This document shows positions 41,512 to 52,592 of a stretch of DNA of 64,000 nt, in pieces. Origin of the DNA: Caecitellus pseudoparvulus (taxonomy: Eukaryota; Bigyra: Bicosoecida). Every line of letters begins with the position of its first letter. The stretch's first letter is position 1. The notes under the pieces were generated by a model, which saw only the letters and a program-made list of their open reading frames with translations, had not been told where the DNA came from and made no database searches. A program made the translations under genes and the position numbers. Location of the stretch: contig CBFFRQ010000018.1 of NCBI GenBank assembly GCA_965644315.1, positions 620,001 to 684,000 on the forward strand, read 5' to 3'.

Positions 41512-43785
41512 ATGGCCAGCTTTACCAGAACCTTGAGAGAGTATCCATGGTTCCGGGTGTCTGTGCTTCTGCTGCTGGCCGCCCTGGCTGCGTCGGTCGT
41601 GGGAGCGATCCGGTATTGGGCTATGCAGTTCTCTGCCGTCTTCATCTTTCAACGCCCTGAATCATCGAGCTTGCTGGAAGAGTCTGGTGTCTATGTGGCA
41701 CAGTTTCAGCAACCAGGTGCGAACCTTGTATACTTGCGAGCAGCTGCACTGCCCCTCACTGCCGTCCCGACTAGCTATCTGTGGCTGCAGTGGGGGGCGG
41801 GCCTTTGGAACAGGCGGACAACTGCCGAGGGGGCAATCCCTGCCACTCTTCTTCGCCGGCAGAATTTGGGTGGCGAATTATTCACGTGGGTGCTGAGCAC
41901 TCTGGGCTACAATCGCGTTCAACATCATTCGCAGCTTTTGCCGGCTGAGGCGAAGCCGTGGCCCCAGTTGTCCTCCAGCCCTCGAGGCGCCCACACATGG
42001 TATAGTATTCCTCGAGTCGAAAACCAAACACTTGGGATGGTGTCAACCGTTGTTGGTGCTGCACCTTCCTCTGTAGTGTCCAACACTCTGGTCGTGGACC
42101 TTGCCAACGTTGCAGCCGCGTCCGCGGCACCGCCGACTGCAGCTTCAACACTGCACAGCATTGTGACTCAGCCTGTGACATCGTTCCTATTTCTTACTTT
42201 TGGACTTGTCTTTTTCGCTTTGTTCACCTCAAGGCTGCCCACCTCAGCAGTAGTGGGGTCTGCCCAAGCACTACTGATGAGGCGGGAGTATTGGAGGATC
42301 CTTTCTGCCACCCTAAGCCATGAAGCCATCATGCACCTTGGCATGAACGGCTTGTCCTTGTACAACCTGGCATTTGTTGAGCCCCAGCTTGGCTCCTTTG
42401 TCTATCTGCTGTATACAGCCGAGCTCATGGTCCTCGTTGAATGTGTTGATGCTGCAGCCCGGTGGTTTCTTGCATGGAGGCGTGACGCACGGGCCCATTG
42501 GGCGCGGAAGCACCTGGGCTTCTCTGGTGTATTATTTGCATGGATGATGGTTGCGACTGCTCAGCTCCCGGAGTTCTGCCCGCTGCCCATGGTCCCGCTC
42601 TGCATTCCTACGTTTGACATCCCGCTGCCCTTCACCATTAGCTCTGGCGGTCTTGGAGCCAGACTTCCCATCAATTTGGGCCCATTCCTGCTCCTCTTCT
42701 TGATCCAACTGCTCATTCCACAGTCTAGCTTTCTTGGACACGCGTCAGGCATCGTTGCAGGCCTAGTGGTCCTGTGGGGGGGACTAGCCTGGGTAAGCCC
42801 ACCACTCTTGGCCAGTGGCTTGAGTCTGCTTGCTACGGTGCACGCTGTGAAGGTTCACAGCTCAATCAGCCTTTCAGGTGAGCTCTCAGACTCTGCACCT
42901 CCTCGCACCCCTCGGGAGGTGACTTCCGGAGAGCTGGATCATATCGCAGAGGCATCCTCGCATGCAACTTGCTTCCCGACCTTCGCTCAGTCGCAAGCCC
43001 CCACCGCCCGCTTCAGCTCGTCTGGAACACTTCGAGGAGGAAGCTTCGGCGCGGGGTCAGTGGCGAGCACCATTGGGCTTGGAGGGGGTGGGGTGCGCCA
43101 CGAATGGCGCTCTTTGCAACTGCTCTCTGTCGCAGCTTGCATGGGACTGGCAGCCTTGGCTGCGGGGGCTGCCGCATTGCCTGCTCTTGAGTCATTGGCG
43201 ATCCTCACGTGGTGCATTCATTGCATGCTGAGTATCCTGGTGGAAGGATCTGTGTACAGACTACCCACGACCCCTGAACCCGCTTCCTCTGGCGCAACAG
43301 CAGAAGAAGTTGAAGGTCTCCTCACACCCTCGCCCACTCAGCAAACCCCAAACCCATCCCACACGAGGTGGCGCTTTCCTGGGGCACAGTGGGCTTCTCG
43401 CGCCTCTGCTCAAATCCCCACGCTTGGGCCAGGCTTGCTGCTGGGTTTGGCAGTGTCCAGTGCAATCATCGTGTGCCAGCGTTTCGCGGATGCGGCAGCC
43501 TTGTGGATTACGCAGCCAGCTTTACGGTCAAGCGCTTGCTTGGCCGTGTCCCTCGGCCTGCCAGCGGACCGCGCGCTGTCCCTCGCATGGGCTGCCTTGG
43601 CACTCCACCTGCTTGCTGCTTCCATTGCTTTTGTCTCTTCCAGCTACCGCCTGCATGCTGTACACTCTGCGTCTCCAGTATCGTACATTCTGGCTGCAGT
43701 GAGCGACCCACAGTCAGCCACGAGTGAGCGACGGTACTCTGTCTCAGGAGGCGGGGGACGGCACCTGTCTTCAAGCACTGCATAA
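41512..43785 (+). CDS. Rhomboid-family intramembrane serine protease with large extensions
   Basis: 757 residues, intronless. TM1 at about 15-35 is followed by a long non-membrane loop (about 45-220). The rhomboid core spans about 225-450, with 'MRREYWRILSATLSHEAIMH' and 'GMNGLSLYNLAFVEPQLGS' (L1 and TM2). Catalytic serine sits in 'KHLGFSGVLFAW' (GxSG), and the catalytic His in 'FLGHASGIVAGLVVLW'. Both are intact. After the core comes a Ser/Thr-rich cytosolic region (about 455-520) and further hydrophobic helices up to about 725. Rhomboids cleave membrane substrates within their TM segments. The long TM1-core insert and extra C-terminal helices are unusual. Endomembrane location inferred. Confidence 0.85.
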   Translation: MASFTRTLREYPWFRVSVLLLLAALAASVVGAIRYWAMQFSAVFIFQRPESSSLLEESGVYVAQFQQPGANLVYLRAAALPLTAVPTSYLWLQWGAGLWNRRTTAEGAIPATLLRRQNLGGELFTWVLSTLGYNRVQHHSQLLPAEAKPWPQLSSSPRGAHTWYSIPRVENQTLGMVSTVVGAAPSSVVSNTLVVDLANVAAASAAPPTAASTLHSIVTQPVTSFLFLTFGLVFFALFTSRLPTSAVVGSAQALLMRREYWRILSATLSHEAIMHLGMNGLSLYNLAFVEPQLGSFVYLLYTAELMVLVECVDAAARWFLAWRRDARAHWARKHLGFSGVLFAWMMVATAQLPEFCPLPMVPLCIPTFDIPLPFTISSGGLGARLPINLGPFLLLFLIQLLIPQSSFLGHASGIVAGLVVLWGGLAWVSPPLLASGLSLLATVHAVKVHSSISLSGELSDSAPPRTPREVTSGELDHIAEASSHATCFPTFAQSQAPTARFSSSGTLRGGSFGAGSVASTIGLGGGGVRHEWRSLQLLSVAACMGLAALAAGAAALPALESLAILTWCIHCMLSILVEGSVYRLPTTPEPASSGATAEEVEGLLTPSPTQQTPNPSHTRWRFPGAQWASRASAQIPTLGPGLLLGLAVSSAIIVCQRFADAAALWITQPALRSSACLAVSLGLPADRALSLAWAALALHLLAASIAFVSSSYRLHAVHSASPVSYILAAVSDPQSATSERRYSVSGGGGRHLSSSTA

Positions 43786-44144
43786 ATACATGTATTCCTG
43801 GTTGGCAATGCCCCGTTGTTGCTGCGCCTCATGAGGAGACAGTCTGCCACAAACTCGCCGGAGCCACGCTCCAATCCCTCCACTATGTTGGTGAGGGGGG
43901 CGAGCTTACCCTGAGGCAGAAACAGTAACCTTCAAGCTGCATAGTACAAAATAAAACGACAGGGTTATCACACTGGCCACATCCATGTCACAGTCAGTCA
44001 GACTTCTTCCAGGAAGCGCCTGGCCAAGCGGTGCGGAATTTGCCGCTGAAGCAACCCTAGCGTTGAGCGCACAGCAACCCTGGGGCGCAAGGAGAAGTAC
44101 AAAATCCTGTAGCGGCCAACCAGGTATCACTTTCTCTGCACAAC
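43786..44144. other. Intergenic region, rhomboid to transporter
   Basis: 359 bp between tandem plus-strand genes. Contains an 'AAATAAA'-like string just after the rhomboid stop and 'AAAATAAAACG' near 43950, possible polyadenylation-type signals. No ORF of interest. Confidence 0.35.
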
Positions 44145-46109
44145 ATGACTGCTGGTGATCCTACCTCTCATGGAGGCTACACATTCTGGGTGGGAGTATG
44201 TTTCACCGTCAACTTCATCCTTGGAGCTGGGTTCCTTGGAGTGCCCTTTGCATTTGTTGAAGGTGAGCGGGCCGGCAGGCAACGCCGTGACTGTCTGCAC
44301 TGACCTAGCCCTTGGGATGCAGGAGGAATACTTCTTGGCGCTTGTCTCATGCTACTGTTCTGTGCGACCTTGGTCACAACTAAGGACTGCCTCCTCGAAG
44401 CCATGGGCCGAGCAGAGCTCCTAACACGAATGGTTGAGAAAGTGCGGTCAGGGGACCACTCGCCCCTTGCCACCAAGGATGCTCTGGTTGCTGAGAGAAA
44501 GTTTGAGATGTCCGCCATCGTCACCATGCTGCTGGGCAACGTGGCAAAGTCTGTGTATGTTGTGTTCGTCTGCCTGTACGTGTACGGGACGCTGTGGGCG
44601 TTCTCCTCAGTCTTTGCCGCCAGCTTGTCGGCCAACGTCCCCATAGTGTTTTTGGACACCCAAACATGTGATGTGGAGGCTGATCCTGGATGCCTTGTGA
44701 ACTTCAGGATCTGGGAGGCTCTCTTCGCGGCAATCGTCATCCCCCTCTCGTTGCTGGACCTGTCAGAGCAGAAAGTGGTACAGGTACTCATGGCTGCGGC
44801 GAGGGCCATTGTCATTCTCCTATTGGTGTGCACCGTCTATGCTGCAGTGGGCTGCAAAGGGGTCGCGTTCACCGCGGTGCAGCCCCACCTTGAAGGCAAG
44901 ACATACGAACCGTATGGCGTCATGGCCCGTCCAGCTGGGCTTGGCGTGCTCATCCCCATCGCAGTTTTCAGCCAGATCTTCCACGTCGGCATCCCATCCC
45001 TTGCCGAGCCTCTGGCAGACAAAAGCCACTTGGCGCGGATGTTCAGCGCAGCCTTTGCCGTTGTCCTGACCGCATACATGATCCTGGGCACCTCACTTGC
45101 GGCCTACTTCGGGCAGGAGGCAGATAGCCAGATCAACTTAAATTGGGCTGGCTATGTTGGATGCGTTCACAGGGAAGCAGGGGACCCCAGAGGGGAAGTG
45201 CACAACGACGAGCGATCGCTGTGGGCAGCCTTCACCGCCACGGTGGTACTCATTTTCCCAGCGCTTGATGTTGCTTCGGCTTTCCCACTGAATGCTATTT
45301 CCTTGGGGGACTCCCTGTTGGCAGTTTGGCAGCAACCTGCCGCCTTAGAAGCGGATGAAGGGGAAGCCCGGGAGCCAGCGTCTCCCTCAGAAGGCCTCCT
45401 GGCAGCAGATGAAACCACTCTGTCCTACGAAGCTGTGACGGCTGACCTAGAAGACTCGCCTGCATCTCCTGCCGAAGATGTGGCGCCACATCACTCTCAA
45501 GATGTGCCACAGACTGATGCTACATCGCCTCGTGGCTGCCTTTCCTACTGCCGTGTAGGAGCTGCCCAAAGAACCAAGCTTGCATTCAGAGTCCTGGCAG
45601 CGGTCCCTCCTCTCGTCGGAGCATTCTTTGTTAATAAGCTGGACACAATCCTCACCTACACAGGTCTTGCCGGCATCGTGCTTGCCATGATAACCCCAGC
45701 TCTCCTCTCTGCCGCTTCGAAAATCGCCGTGGAGCGAGCACTGCCGGCTTTCGAGGCCTGGAGAGTCGCAAATGCCGCGGGCTCTGACCATGCTCTTGAC
45801 TCTGCAACACTGGAATCACTGCAGCAGACTGTCCCTGTGCGGGACATCTTCGCCGCACTCACTTCAGGTCTTTGCTGGCGCGCAAGCAAAGCAGATGAGC
45901 ATGGGGCCTACTCAATCCTCCCAACTGCACAAAGGTCATCTGGCCAAGAGCAGCAGGAAACCAAAAGGTCATCAGAACCAGCACCATCTGAGCTCTTGCG
46001 CTCTGCATACTCAACCTGTGCCACAGCCCTTTGGGGCAACGCCTCCATCATGGCACTTGGATCCGTCCTGCTTGTCTACTCTCTCATTGCAACCATAGCC
46101 AGCGGATAA
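44145..46109 (+). CDS. Amino-acid/auxin permease family (AAAP/SLC38-like) transporter
   Basis: 634 residues, two exons 44145-44262 and 44323-46109 (intron 60 bp, phase 1). The first helix carries the family signature 'NFILGAGFLGVPFAF' (unwound GAG...G region binding substrate). About ten further hydrophobic helices follow. The normally short loop before the last helices is expanded to about 100 acidic/Ser-rich residues (about 390-470, 'EADEGEAREPASPSEG'), and a second soluble insert lies near 560-605. Family members move neutral amino acids across plasma or vacuolar membranes; substrate cannot be read from sequence. The stop is 6 bp from the stop of the convergent gene. Confidence 0.8.
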
Positions 46110-46115
46110 GCGAAC

Positions 46116-46333
46116 TTAAACTTCACTTTCGTCATGCTCGCCCGAGGATGAAGCTGCAGCCCGGGCAAGCGCTTTCGCTTCTGCATCTCGCAGCTTTCTC
46201 AGCTGCTCAAGTTCGCGAAGACGATGCGCTCGGAGACGTTCTTGCTCAGCCATATGCATCTCATAGATGTCTTGGTAGCGGCTTCGGTTCAATCCAAGCA
46301 TTTCCACCAGAATCTCACCTACAAACTCGGCGC
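46116..46333 (-). CDS. FAM177-like protein, last exon only
   Basis: Last exon 46333-46116 behind a good acceptor (CACGCAG) at 46334. It encodes 'AEFVGEILVEMLGLNRSRYQ' followed by a helical 'YEMHMAEQERLRAHRLRELE' and an acidic end. The pattern 'GE-L...LG-x-x-x-S-x-Y/YQ-x-x-x-[E/D]' is that of the C-terminal half of FAM177 proteins (Golgi-associated). I could not assign upstream exons: the candidate region 46334-46887 has open frames but no family match, and beyond it starts the inverted repeat. The gene may be truncated by that repeat or have diverged 5' exons. Confidence 0.42.
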
Positions 46334-46887
46334 CTGCGTGCACAACACCACAACGGCTGAGCACGCAAGTGTCATGAGCGAGGTGCACGCACGCGCAACG
46401 AACCATCAAAAAGCTGCGAACCAACCCAATGCATGTTGTGCCAAATTTGAGTTCCTGCTGTCACCTCGGCATCAGCATCTGCTTCCCAGTAGTACTGCGC
46501 ATTGGTTGAGTGGCTGTGAAAACGCACGCGAAACGCAAGGCGAAACTCGAACCCATACCCTGCTTGAATCGGCTGGCGGGGGCTCTGATTGAGACCCTTC
46601 CTCCGGCGTTGCCATTGCCTTTGTTCTAACGATGATCGACCCTCAGAGGGCCAGAAGGTGCGCTTGCCTGCCCGACAATCCGCCCGAAACGAACGATGAC
46701 CAATGTCCGCCTCAGAAAGCGGAGGACTCGCAGATAGATCCAAAGTAATCGTGCAAAGTCAGTTGGAGAAAGTAGGGGGGGGGTGTACAGAGTAAAATTG
46801 CCATGTAATGCATTTGTCTCACAGCCGACCAATCGACGAGGAGGCGGTCCAAACACGAAATGCTCCAGCCAGCGACCTGACACCCAC
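46334..46887. other. Region upstream of FAM177-like exon
   Basis: 554 bp to the left arm of the inverted repeat. On the minus strand a frame reading 'AGYGFEFRLAFRVRFHSHS' and 'NAQYYWEADADAEVTAG' could be part of 5' exons, but I recognise nothing. A poly-G run sits near 46776. Confidence 0.3.
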
Positions 46888-47860
46888 CAAGCAATCGCGC
46901 ACATGAACCCCACTCTACCCTGGCCTTCACACGCCAGCGCCCACTGCTTTCCCCCAAAGTCTGCCAGGTGAGACTCACCGCAGTAACAGCTGTGCCCTTG
47001 CCCCCCCGCACTCCTCCACAGCACGCACACGATGGGAAGGAACTCTCCTTCCTTGTACCTGCAGCAGCAACGCAACGGGTGCGCGATGCTGCTTGGTGCT
47101 ACTCCGCAGCCCATTTCCGTCGAGACAACACAAGGCGCACTGCACAAGCCAGCACGCCCGCATCCAGAGCCTGGCCTACAGTGAGGCAAGCCCCACGCAC
47201 CCCACACACTTGGCAAAGGAACCTGACATCCCTGTGACCCGCATGATGCTTGCCACCGACAGCGCAGCAGCACTGTCGACAAACACCCCAGTGCAGCGCC
47301 GACTGCGCACAGTCAGCATCATGACACCGCCTGGCCCGACCACACCTTGGCCCATCTTGCTCCCATGATTCCCAGTACAGCACTCAGCACGTCTCACACA
47401 TGGCGACAGTCAGGTGCACAGGTGCCATGAACACGTGCGTTCCCGCACAAGAACGCGGAGGTGACCGAAGGTTGCACAAGCTCTGTGCAGCCATCTTGAC
47501 CAAACTGAAGTGTCTGTGCACAGATCTTTCTGCCTGCGCAGCATACACCACGACCCTTGTCACAACCAGATATGTGAAGTGAAGCCTCAGGCGCTGCTGT
47601 GTCTGAGCACTCCAGTGTAAACAGCGCTGCACCCAAATGCGCCATCCGCGATGCACTGTGAACGGGAGAGTGTGACAGCCACGCACGGCCCGCCACACGA
47701 GACAATGTTCATCTTCATGTCCACCACACTGCAGTAAGGTGGAGGATGGAGTTGGGACGGCAAGACACATCGTTTGTACATGTAGGCGTGGGTGAGGAGC
47801 TGGGGAGACATACAAGGGTGGGCTCACAGACAAGGAGCATTGCGACCGTGCCGAGCGGAA
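46888..47860 (+). repeat. Left arm of long inverted repeat (973 bp)
   Basis: Reverse complement of 49362-50334 with equal length and no indel. The only difference I noted is at 46896 versus 50326. Outer end 'CAAGCAATCGCGC', inner end 'CCGAGCGGAA'. All six-frame translations of the two arms match. No recognisable gene or transposase motif inside. Confidence 0.92.
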
Positions 47861-49361
47861 AGAACTTTGTGCGTGCTTAAGCATGTTCATACTGCGTTGT
47901 ACGTTTTTCTGTTTGTTACTTTGTACTTACAAGTTCGGCAGTTAGCACAAGGCCCGATGCTTGAAGTGGATTTTGCTGCTGTCATTGTGGTTTACGCCAG
48001 AATGAAACAGTGTGCGATGAATTTGAGCAACACTCGGTAGACTTTTTGCGGGTGCTGCACATGTATCCTGTCCTCCCTACAGCATGGGGAGCCCTAAATG
48101 AGAATACTACGTGGAGGATCAATCCTCTGTATCGTTAAATTGAGATTGGACAGTGTAAGGCATGCTTGCCTGTCTGGTTTCAAAACCTTGCATTCGTTTT
48201 GTACACACTGTGTTTGCATTGTACTTCTTGTCGCTGAGTTTCAGGGGGCAGCAAGACGAAATTGCACCAAGCATAAAAGGCATGCTACAATCTCGCAGGA
48301 GAATCGGCTGCACATTGGATGCCTCAATGCCTTAAGATACACAAGGTTGGTCTTCAACGTACATTTTCGTCAACAATCACCTTTTCAAGCTGCATTTGAC
48401 TGCGAGAGACGTTACACAGGCATTCTCACCGCTTGTGCTTGTCAGCGTACGTATCCGAGTTGCTCATTGTTCGCTCTTCAACTTCTTGAACAGTCACAAA
48501 ACATGGGACATCTCGTGCGGGAGACCTTCTTCTCGGGTTTTTCGTTGCTGAGCAAGCTTGGCTGCTAGAATATGGTAGAACTTTTGCAGCATGCTTGAAC
48601 TGCCACTTTCTCAAGGAAGATGTGTCTAGCTAGTAACCATTGTCAGTACTGCACTTCAATTGAAACATTGCTGCGCGTGACTTGTTCAAAGGCTAAAGAA
48701 TCCATCCCAAGGCTACACGAATAAGAGCAGAGAAGCCCCATGATTCTTCTCTGAACAAATATGATTGGATGACTACAATGATTTTCATGGAGTGATAGGC
48801 TACCAGACCATCAGTACGAATAACACGCTTCAAGTTTGTGCGCTGAAGAATTAGGCATAGGAAAAGCAGCCATTCTCGTAGGCTTTGAGACATCGAGGCT
48901 GAAGGGAGAACCACATTAGGGCACCAAATATTGCCTGCATTGCCCGAGCGCATGCGGATTGCAGTTGAAGAATCAATTTTCGACTTGGTTGGTTAGAGCA
49001 TTGAAGCGAACGTTTACCATGACTGAAGTTGTGTGCAATTATCGGCTTCACTACCTCACATCACAATTTGAGCTGTGTGATTACAGTTCCAGGCGTAGAG
49101 TTGAAAGTGCAGAGGTCTTTCATCCCTGTCTAAGTGAGTAAATGCAGTGTAAGGCATGAAGCAAGATTGTCCCTCTTCAATATCAAACGAGAAGGGACAA
49201 AAACAATCTGCCAATCGCATGTACTTTTCACGGATGTGAGCGTTCGTTGCGTGACGATCGATACCACAACAAGCGCCAAAACCGAAGCATTAATTTCAAC
49301 GTAGAATGCGAGAAATCACTTTACCATGAAAGCATGAATTCGCATCCAAATTACAATACAA
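47861..49361. other. AT-richer spacer between the inverted-repeat arms
   Basis: 1501 bp, clearly richer in A/T than the rest of the window by eye. The longest frame (48098-48568, plus) gives a 156-residue Cys-rich product without recognisable domain and without the local codon bias. No tRNA, transposase, integrase or reverse-transcriptase motif found. It could be the unique core of a mobile element or a replication/structural region. Confidence 0.6.
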
Positions 49362-50334
49362 TTCCGCTCGGCACGGTCGCAATGCTCCTTGTCTGTGAGC
49401 CCACCCTTGTATGTCTCCCCAGCTCCTCACCCACGCCTACATGTACAAACGATGTGTCTTGCCGTCCCAACTCCATCCTCCACCTTACTGCAGTGTGGTG
49501 GACATGAAGATGAACATTGTCTCGTGTGGCGGGCCGTGCGTGGCTGTCACACTCTCCCGTTCACAGTGCATCGCGGATGGCGCATTTGGGTGCAGCGCTG
49601 TTTACACTGGAGTGCTCAGACACAGCAGCGCCTGAGGCTTCACTTCACATATCTGGTTGTGACAAGGGTCGTGGTGTATGCTGCGCAGGCAGAAAGATCT
49701 GTGCACAGACACTTCAGTTTGGTCAAGATGGCTGCACAGAGCTTGTGCAACCTTCGGTCACCTCCGCGTTCTTGTGCGGGAACGCACGTGTTCATGGCAC
49801 CTGTGCACCTGACTGTCGCCATGTGTGAGACGTGCTGAGTGCTGTACTGGGAATCATGGGAGCAAGATGGGCCAAGGTGTGGTCGGGCCAGGCGGTGTCA
49901 TGATGCTGACTGTGCGCAGTCGGCGCTGCACTGGGGTGTTTGTCGACAGTGCTGCTGCGCTGTCGGTGGCAAGCATCATGCGGGTCACAGGGATGTCAGG
50001 TTCCTTTGCCAAGTGTGTGGGGTGCGTGGGGCTTGCCTCACTGTAGGCCAGGCTCTGGATGCGGGCGTGCTGGCTTGTGCAGTGCGCCTTGTGTTGTCTC
50101 GACGGAAATGGGCTGCGGAGTAGCACCAAGCAGCATCGCGCACCCGTTGCGTTGCTGCTGCAGGTACAAGGAAGGAGAGTTCCTTCCCATCGTGTGCGTG
50201 CTGTGGAGGAGTGCGGGGGGGCAAGGGCACAGCTGTTACTGCGGTGAGTCTCACCTGGCAGACTTTGGGGGAAAGCAGTGGGCGCTGGCGTGTGAAGGCC
50301 AGGGTAGAGTGGGGTTCATGTGCGCGACTGCTTG
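49362..50334 (-). repeat. Right arm of long inverted repeat (973 bp)
   Basis: Mirror copy of 46888-47860. Outer end 'GCGCGACTGCTTG'. The flanking bases (left ...CACCCAC, right AATGATGG...) show no obvious target-site duplication. It ends 133 bp before the GT69 start codon. Confidence 0.92.
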
Positions 50335-50467
50335 AATGATGGCTGTTGAGCTGTGCTGTGACAGTGCCACGGCACCTTCAAAAACCTGACACACCACGTC
50401 GCACCCTCGTTTTTCAATTGTGACGTTTAGGTATTTTTTTCTCCGGTTTTTACACTTCTGGTGAATA

Positions 50468-52139
50468 ATGCGCCATGAAGCTGTTCTGTGGGGAGGGCTC
50501 CTGCTGGTTGTCGGTACTGGGACATTGGTGAACGGACCCCGGAACTTCTCCGGGTCAGAGTTCGCTGATGAGGTCGAACAGGAGCTTTGGTCAGGTAAAA
50601 TTGGATGCGGTGTAATATGGGTTTGCGCTGGCTTTCTTCTGCGTGGCCCATACCGTCGTTTGGTGCACTACCCGGCACTGTTTGCTTGCAGGCCCAAGTC
50701 GAAACGCGGACAAAACGCTACGACGAGTGACTGGAAAAGTTGGCATTGCCATGAACCTGTACAACAACGAAGACATCATGCCTGGATTTTTTGATGAGCT
50801 TGTGAAGTTATTCCTCTTGGTTGGCCCTGAATCAGTTGCGTTGAGTGTGTATGAGAGCGGGAGTCGTGATGGGACTCCAGTGCAGTTGAGCCAGTGGCAG
50901 CGTGTGTTGCAGCACATGCATGTGCCGGCAAGGATCGAAGCACTCGGGACTTCAAGCGACTGGAGGGCCATGTGCAACGTTGCGTTGAACATGAACTGCA
51001 CTGTTTGGGACTGCACTTCGCTTCGGGCTTGTCGTGACCACGTGCGCATTCCGACCATGGCTTGCTTGCGCAATGCGGCATTGGAGCCGTTCTTCCCTGG
51101 CTCGGCGTGCTCAGAAAGTTCTATTGAGCAAGGTACGCTGCTTGAGTTGGGTGCAGATGACCACCTGCTCTTCATGAATGACGTGCTTTGGGGTGTGCAC
51201 GATGGGGTTGAGCTGCTGACTGTCGGTGGTGGCTCAGCCGACCTAACCTGCTCTTTGGATGTGGAGAGGCTGAAGCTGTACGACACCTGGGTTGCTCGGG
51301 ACGTTGAGGGAGAGGTGCTGCATGCCTGGTATCCCTACTTCAGGCGCCCTGATGATATTGCAGCTGCTGTGCGAAACGAACCGGTTCGAGTGTATTCCTG
51401 TTGGAATGGCCTTGCAGCATTTCGAGGGAGTGTGTTCGGAGCAGGTGGGGTTCGCTTCCGCAGTTGGCGTAGAGATGAGATGCGCTCGCCACACCCGCTA
51501 GCGCACTTCTCTGGCGTTTTGGTTCGAGACGGTGCAGGTGAGTGGCTGCCGCCTGGCATGGAGGTGCCTCCGTTCCCCAGCTGGCCGCACACGTATGAGA
51601 CTCGAGCTTGTGCTGCTTCGGAGTGCACCCTGGTCGCAAAGGACATGTGGGAGCAAGGACTGTCACGCATTTTCATGCATACGGGGGTGCAAGTGTCGTA
51701 CAATCCGCTGACTCAGTTCCTCCACAACTATGTCCTGGCTTGGTTGAACCCTCTGCTGCACGCCGTGCTCGGGGCACAGTCAACTCTGACGCGAACGGCA
51801 GCGGTGGAGGCAGTGCAGAGGACTCTGCATGGGACCCGATTGAGTCCTGCTCATTGGAAGGCATTGGCTGCTGCGCAGGCAGGGTTGTCTAGCCGTACCC
51901 TCGTTGCCGCAAACGTCCTGCCTCGCAACGTGTCCAGCTTGTCAGACAAGGAGGGTGCGGTGTCTCTCGCAGAGTGGTGGCAAGGCAAGGTTCTCGCAGC
52001 TCCAGCGTGCTCTGTGGGTGTTTGTGAGGCGGCCCTGCCCCCTCTGCATGTTGCGTGTGGCACAGATGAGGAGAACCACGTTGTCACGCCAGACCTTGGG
52101 GCCAGGCATGACACGCCAGAGGAGCTTTGGGTGCACTAG
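50468..52139 (+). CDS. GT69-family glycosyltransferase (CAP59/CMT1-like)
   Basis: 524 residues, two exons 50468-50594 and 50692-52139 (intron 97 bp, phase 1). The N-terminus has a signal anchor ('AVLWGGLLLVVGTGTLV'), fitting a Golgi/ER lumenal type II protein. Family landmarks: 'KVGIAMNLYNNEDIMPGFFD', 'SVYESGSRDGT', 'PTMACLRNAALEPF', 'HLLFMNDVLWGVHDGVELL' (metal/nucleotide-sugar Asp region), 'LYDTWVARDVEGE', 'YPYFRRP', 'RVYSCWNGLAAFRGSVF' and 'YNPLTQF'. In fungi CMT1/CAP59 are alpha-1,3-mannosyltransferases for capsule polysaccharide; here a role in cell-wall or surface glycans is inferred. Confidence 0.87.
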
Positions 52140-52296
52140 CTGCCAAGGCATGTGCAAGCTCCCTGGAAGCGCCAATGCACTCCTCTACAGAGGAGCAATT
52201 GCGATCAGGCTGCCCTTGATCTGCTTGGGCGGGCGTGAGTCCCTAGCAAGCGTGTTCAGAGGTGGGGTGGACTGGCAATGCTGCATTTCCGCAGGT

Positions 52297-52592
52297 CTAT
52301 TCCTCAGCGTACTTCTTCAGCGCAGTCTTGGGCAGCTCGCCGCGCTGCACCTTGACGGCAATGACAGTCTGGGCCCGGGCAAATCGCTTGTTGCGCAGGA
52401 ACTTGGGGTCCACGCCGCGAGTGGTGCGGAAACGGTGGCTCTTGGGCTTCTTGATACCTGCAGGCAGCCGCACACCAGCGTGCACGAACGGCTCGCAAAT
52501 CAGCGCCCCCGGCGGGCGCAGCGCGGAAACGTACCGTTGCGGTGGGCCTTGTAGGTCTGGTTACGTGCTGTGTGGTTCTTCTGCTTCACCAT
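52297..52592 (-). CDS. RPL29: 60S ribosomal protein eL29
   Basis: 72 residues in two exons, 52592-52535 and 52457-52297 (intron 77 bp, phase 1). Exon 1 reads '[20 protein letters not shown]', exon 2 '[19 protein letters not shown]', '[10 protein letters not shown]', all standard eL29. A short '[12 protein letters not shown]' end replaces the repetitive tail of animals. Divergent from the PAAT-like gene; the GT69 stop is 157 bp from the eL29 stop. Confidence 0.96.

Noticed and set aside
47384-49838. Mirror-image ORFs (up to 168 codons) in both inverted-repeat arms
   Set aside because: They exist in two copies only because the arms are copies. Several overlapping frames are open at once, no domain is recognisable, and the Cys/Arg-rich composition looks random.
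46860-50360. Target-site duplication flanking the inverted repeat
   Set aside because: Compared the flanks (left ...GACACCCAC, right AATGATGGC...) and found no shared direct repeat, so insertion by a transposase cannot be claimed.
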